Positions 5,161 to 5,354 of a DNA stretch of 5,354 bases are shown piece after piece. How positions within the stretch are numbered: position 1 is the stretch's first letter; every line of letters begins with the position of its first letter. The position numbers were made by a program, and so were the translations under genes. The notes under the pieces are model-generated. The model had not been told where the DNA came from and did not search any database. It saw only the letters and a list, made by a program, of their open reading frames with translations. The stretch is from Burkholderiaceae bacterium (lineage in GTDB: Bacteria > Pseudomonadota > Gammaproteobacteria > Burkholderiales > Burkholderiaceae), in assembly GCA_025458735.1 (NCBI GenBank), contig JALORV010000109.1:1-5354 (forward strand), written 5' to 3'.

Positions 5161-5354
5161 ATGCGCTTGTTGGTCGACTGGCGGGCTAGGGAGATCGTGA
5201 CCTCGGCGGTCATGGCCGCCTTCGGCGCCATGTGGCTGTCTGCGGCATGGTCGGCGAGCGACTGGGCGCCGCCCTACAACGTCGCACTCAAGCTCGCCTT
5301 CGCCTTCACCTGCTTCTCGGTGGTGGCCAATCCGTTCGTGCTGTTCGAGCGCAG
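5161..5354 (+). CDS. Unrecognised membrane protein, N-terminal fragment
   Basis: An open frame from ATG 5161 runs off the right edge after 64 complete codons. It starts with a short basic/amphipathic segment (MRLLVDWRAREI). A hydrophobic stretch follows at about residues 13-30, then a short polar turn (SASDWAPPYN), and a second hydrophobic stretch at about 41-63 ending NPFVLFER. That suggests two membrane helices with a short loop. A purine-rich GAGGGGAGG sits just before the ATG and supports this start, although the frame remains open upstream and GTG at 5101 is possible. I do not recognise the family from this fragment. Codon use is in line with the neighbouring genes. Confidence 0.6.
   Translation, partial: MRLLVDWRAREIVTSAVMAAFGAMWLSAAWSASDWAPPYNVALKLAFAFTCFSVVANPFVLFER

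Noticed and set aside
5039..5200. Short plus-strand ORF from ATG 5039
   Set aside because: About 54 codons, no ribosome binding site, no recognisable features, and it runs out of frame into the membrane protein that starts at 5161.

Overview
The window is uniformly very GC-rich with dense, short-spaced genes. It looks like a chromosomal segment of a high-GC proteobacterium, probably gamma or beta; the sequence alone does not fix the genus. I see no rRNA, tRNA, insertion sequence, CRISPR array or phage gene.

The left 3 kb is a complete copper/heavy-metal buffering module of the bufferin type, arranged divergently around a 148-bp control region (1588-1735). On the minus strand run bufA (a secreted four-cysteine DUF2282 peptide precursor, 1306-1587), bufB (a DUF692 multinuclear iron oxidase, 467-1188) and bufC (a DUF2063 partner protein, cut by the left window edge, 1-470). 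On the plus strand run an ECF16/SigF-type sigma factor (1736-2329) and its membrane anti-sigma factor NrsF (DUF1109, 2326-2967), overlapping by ATGA. Both directions carry the same promoter pattern, GTAAC-N16-CGAA, back to back: TGTAACC-N16-CGAA before the sigma factor and TGTAACG-N16-CGAA before bufA. This matches what I recall of the Caulobacter SigF promoter motif. The sequence therefore predicts a self-amplifying circuit: NrsF releases the sigma factor on metal or thiol stress, and the sigma factor transcribes itself and the bufferin operon.

The main anomaly is bufB. Its N-terminal half (1188 to about 778) and C-terminal half (about 775 to 470) lie in different reading frames. Comparison with the family from memory shows that roughly 40 residues are missing at the junction, including the ENxS and DxNN metal-site motifs. 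The gene as given is a frameshifting deletion allele, or a consensus/assembly error. If real, the cell makes the bufferin precursor without a working modifying enzyme from this locus, and ribosomes stop about 250 nt short of bufC. A perfect 13-bp inverted repeat lies in the bufA-bufB gap.

The middle and right parts are ordinary. An AI-2E/PerM-family membrane protein (3028-4089, minus) converges on nrsF across a 60-bp gap with a nested hairpin. A SYLF/YSC84-type lipoprotein (4210-4788, minus) precedes it, separated by two tandem 9-bp-stem hairpins. A 372-bp stretch without a convincing gene (4789-5160) follows. Last is the start of an unrecognised membrane protein (5161 to the right edge, plus).
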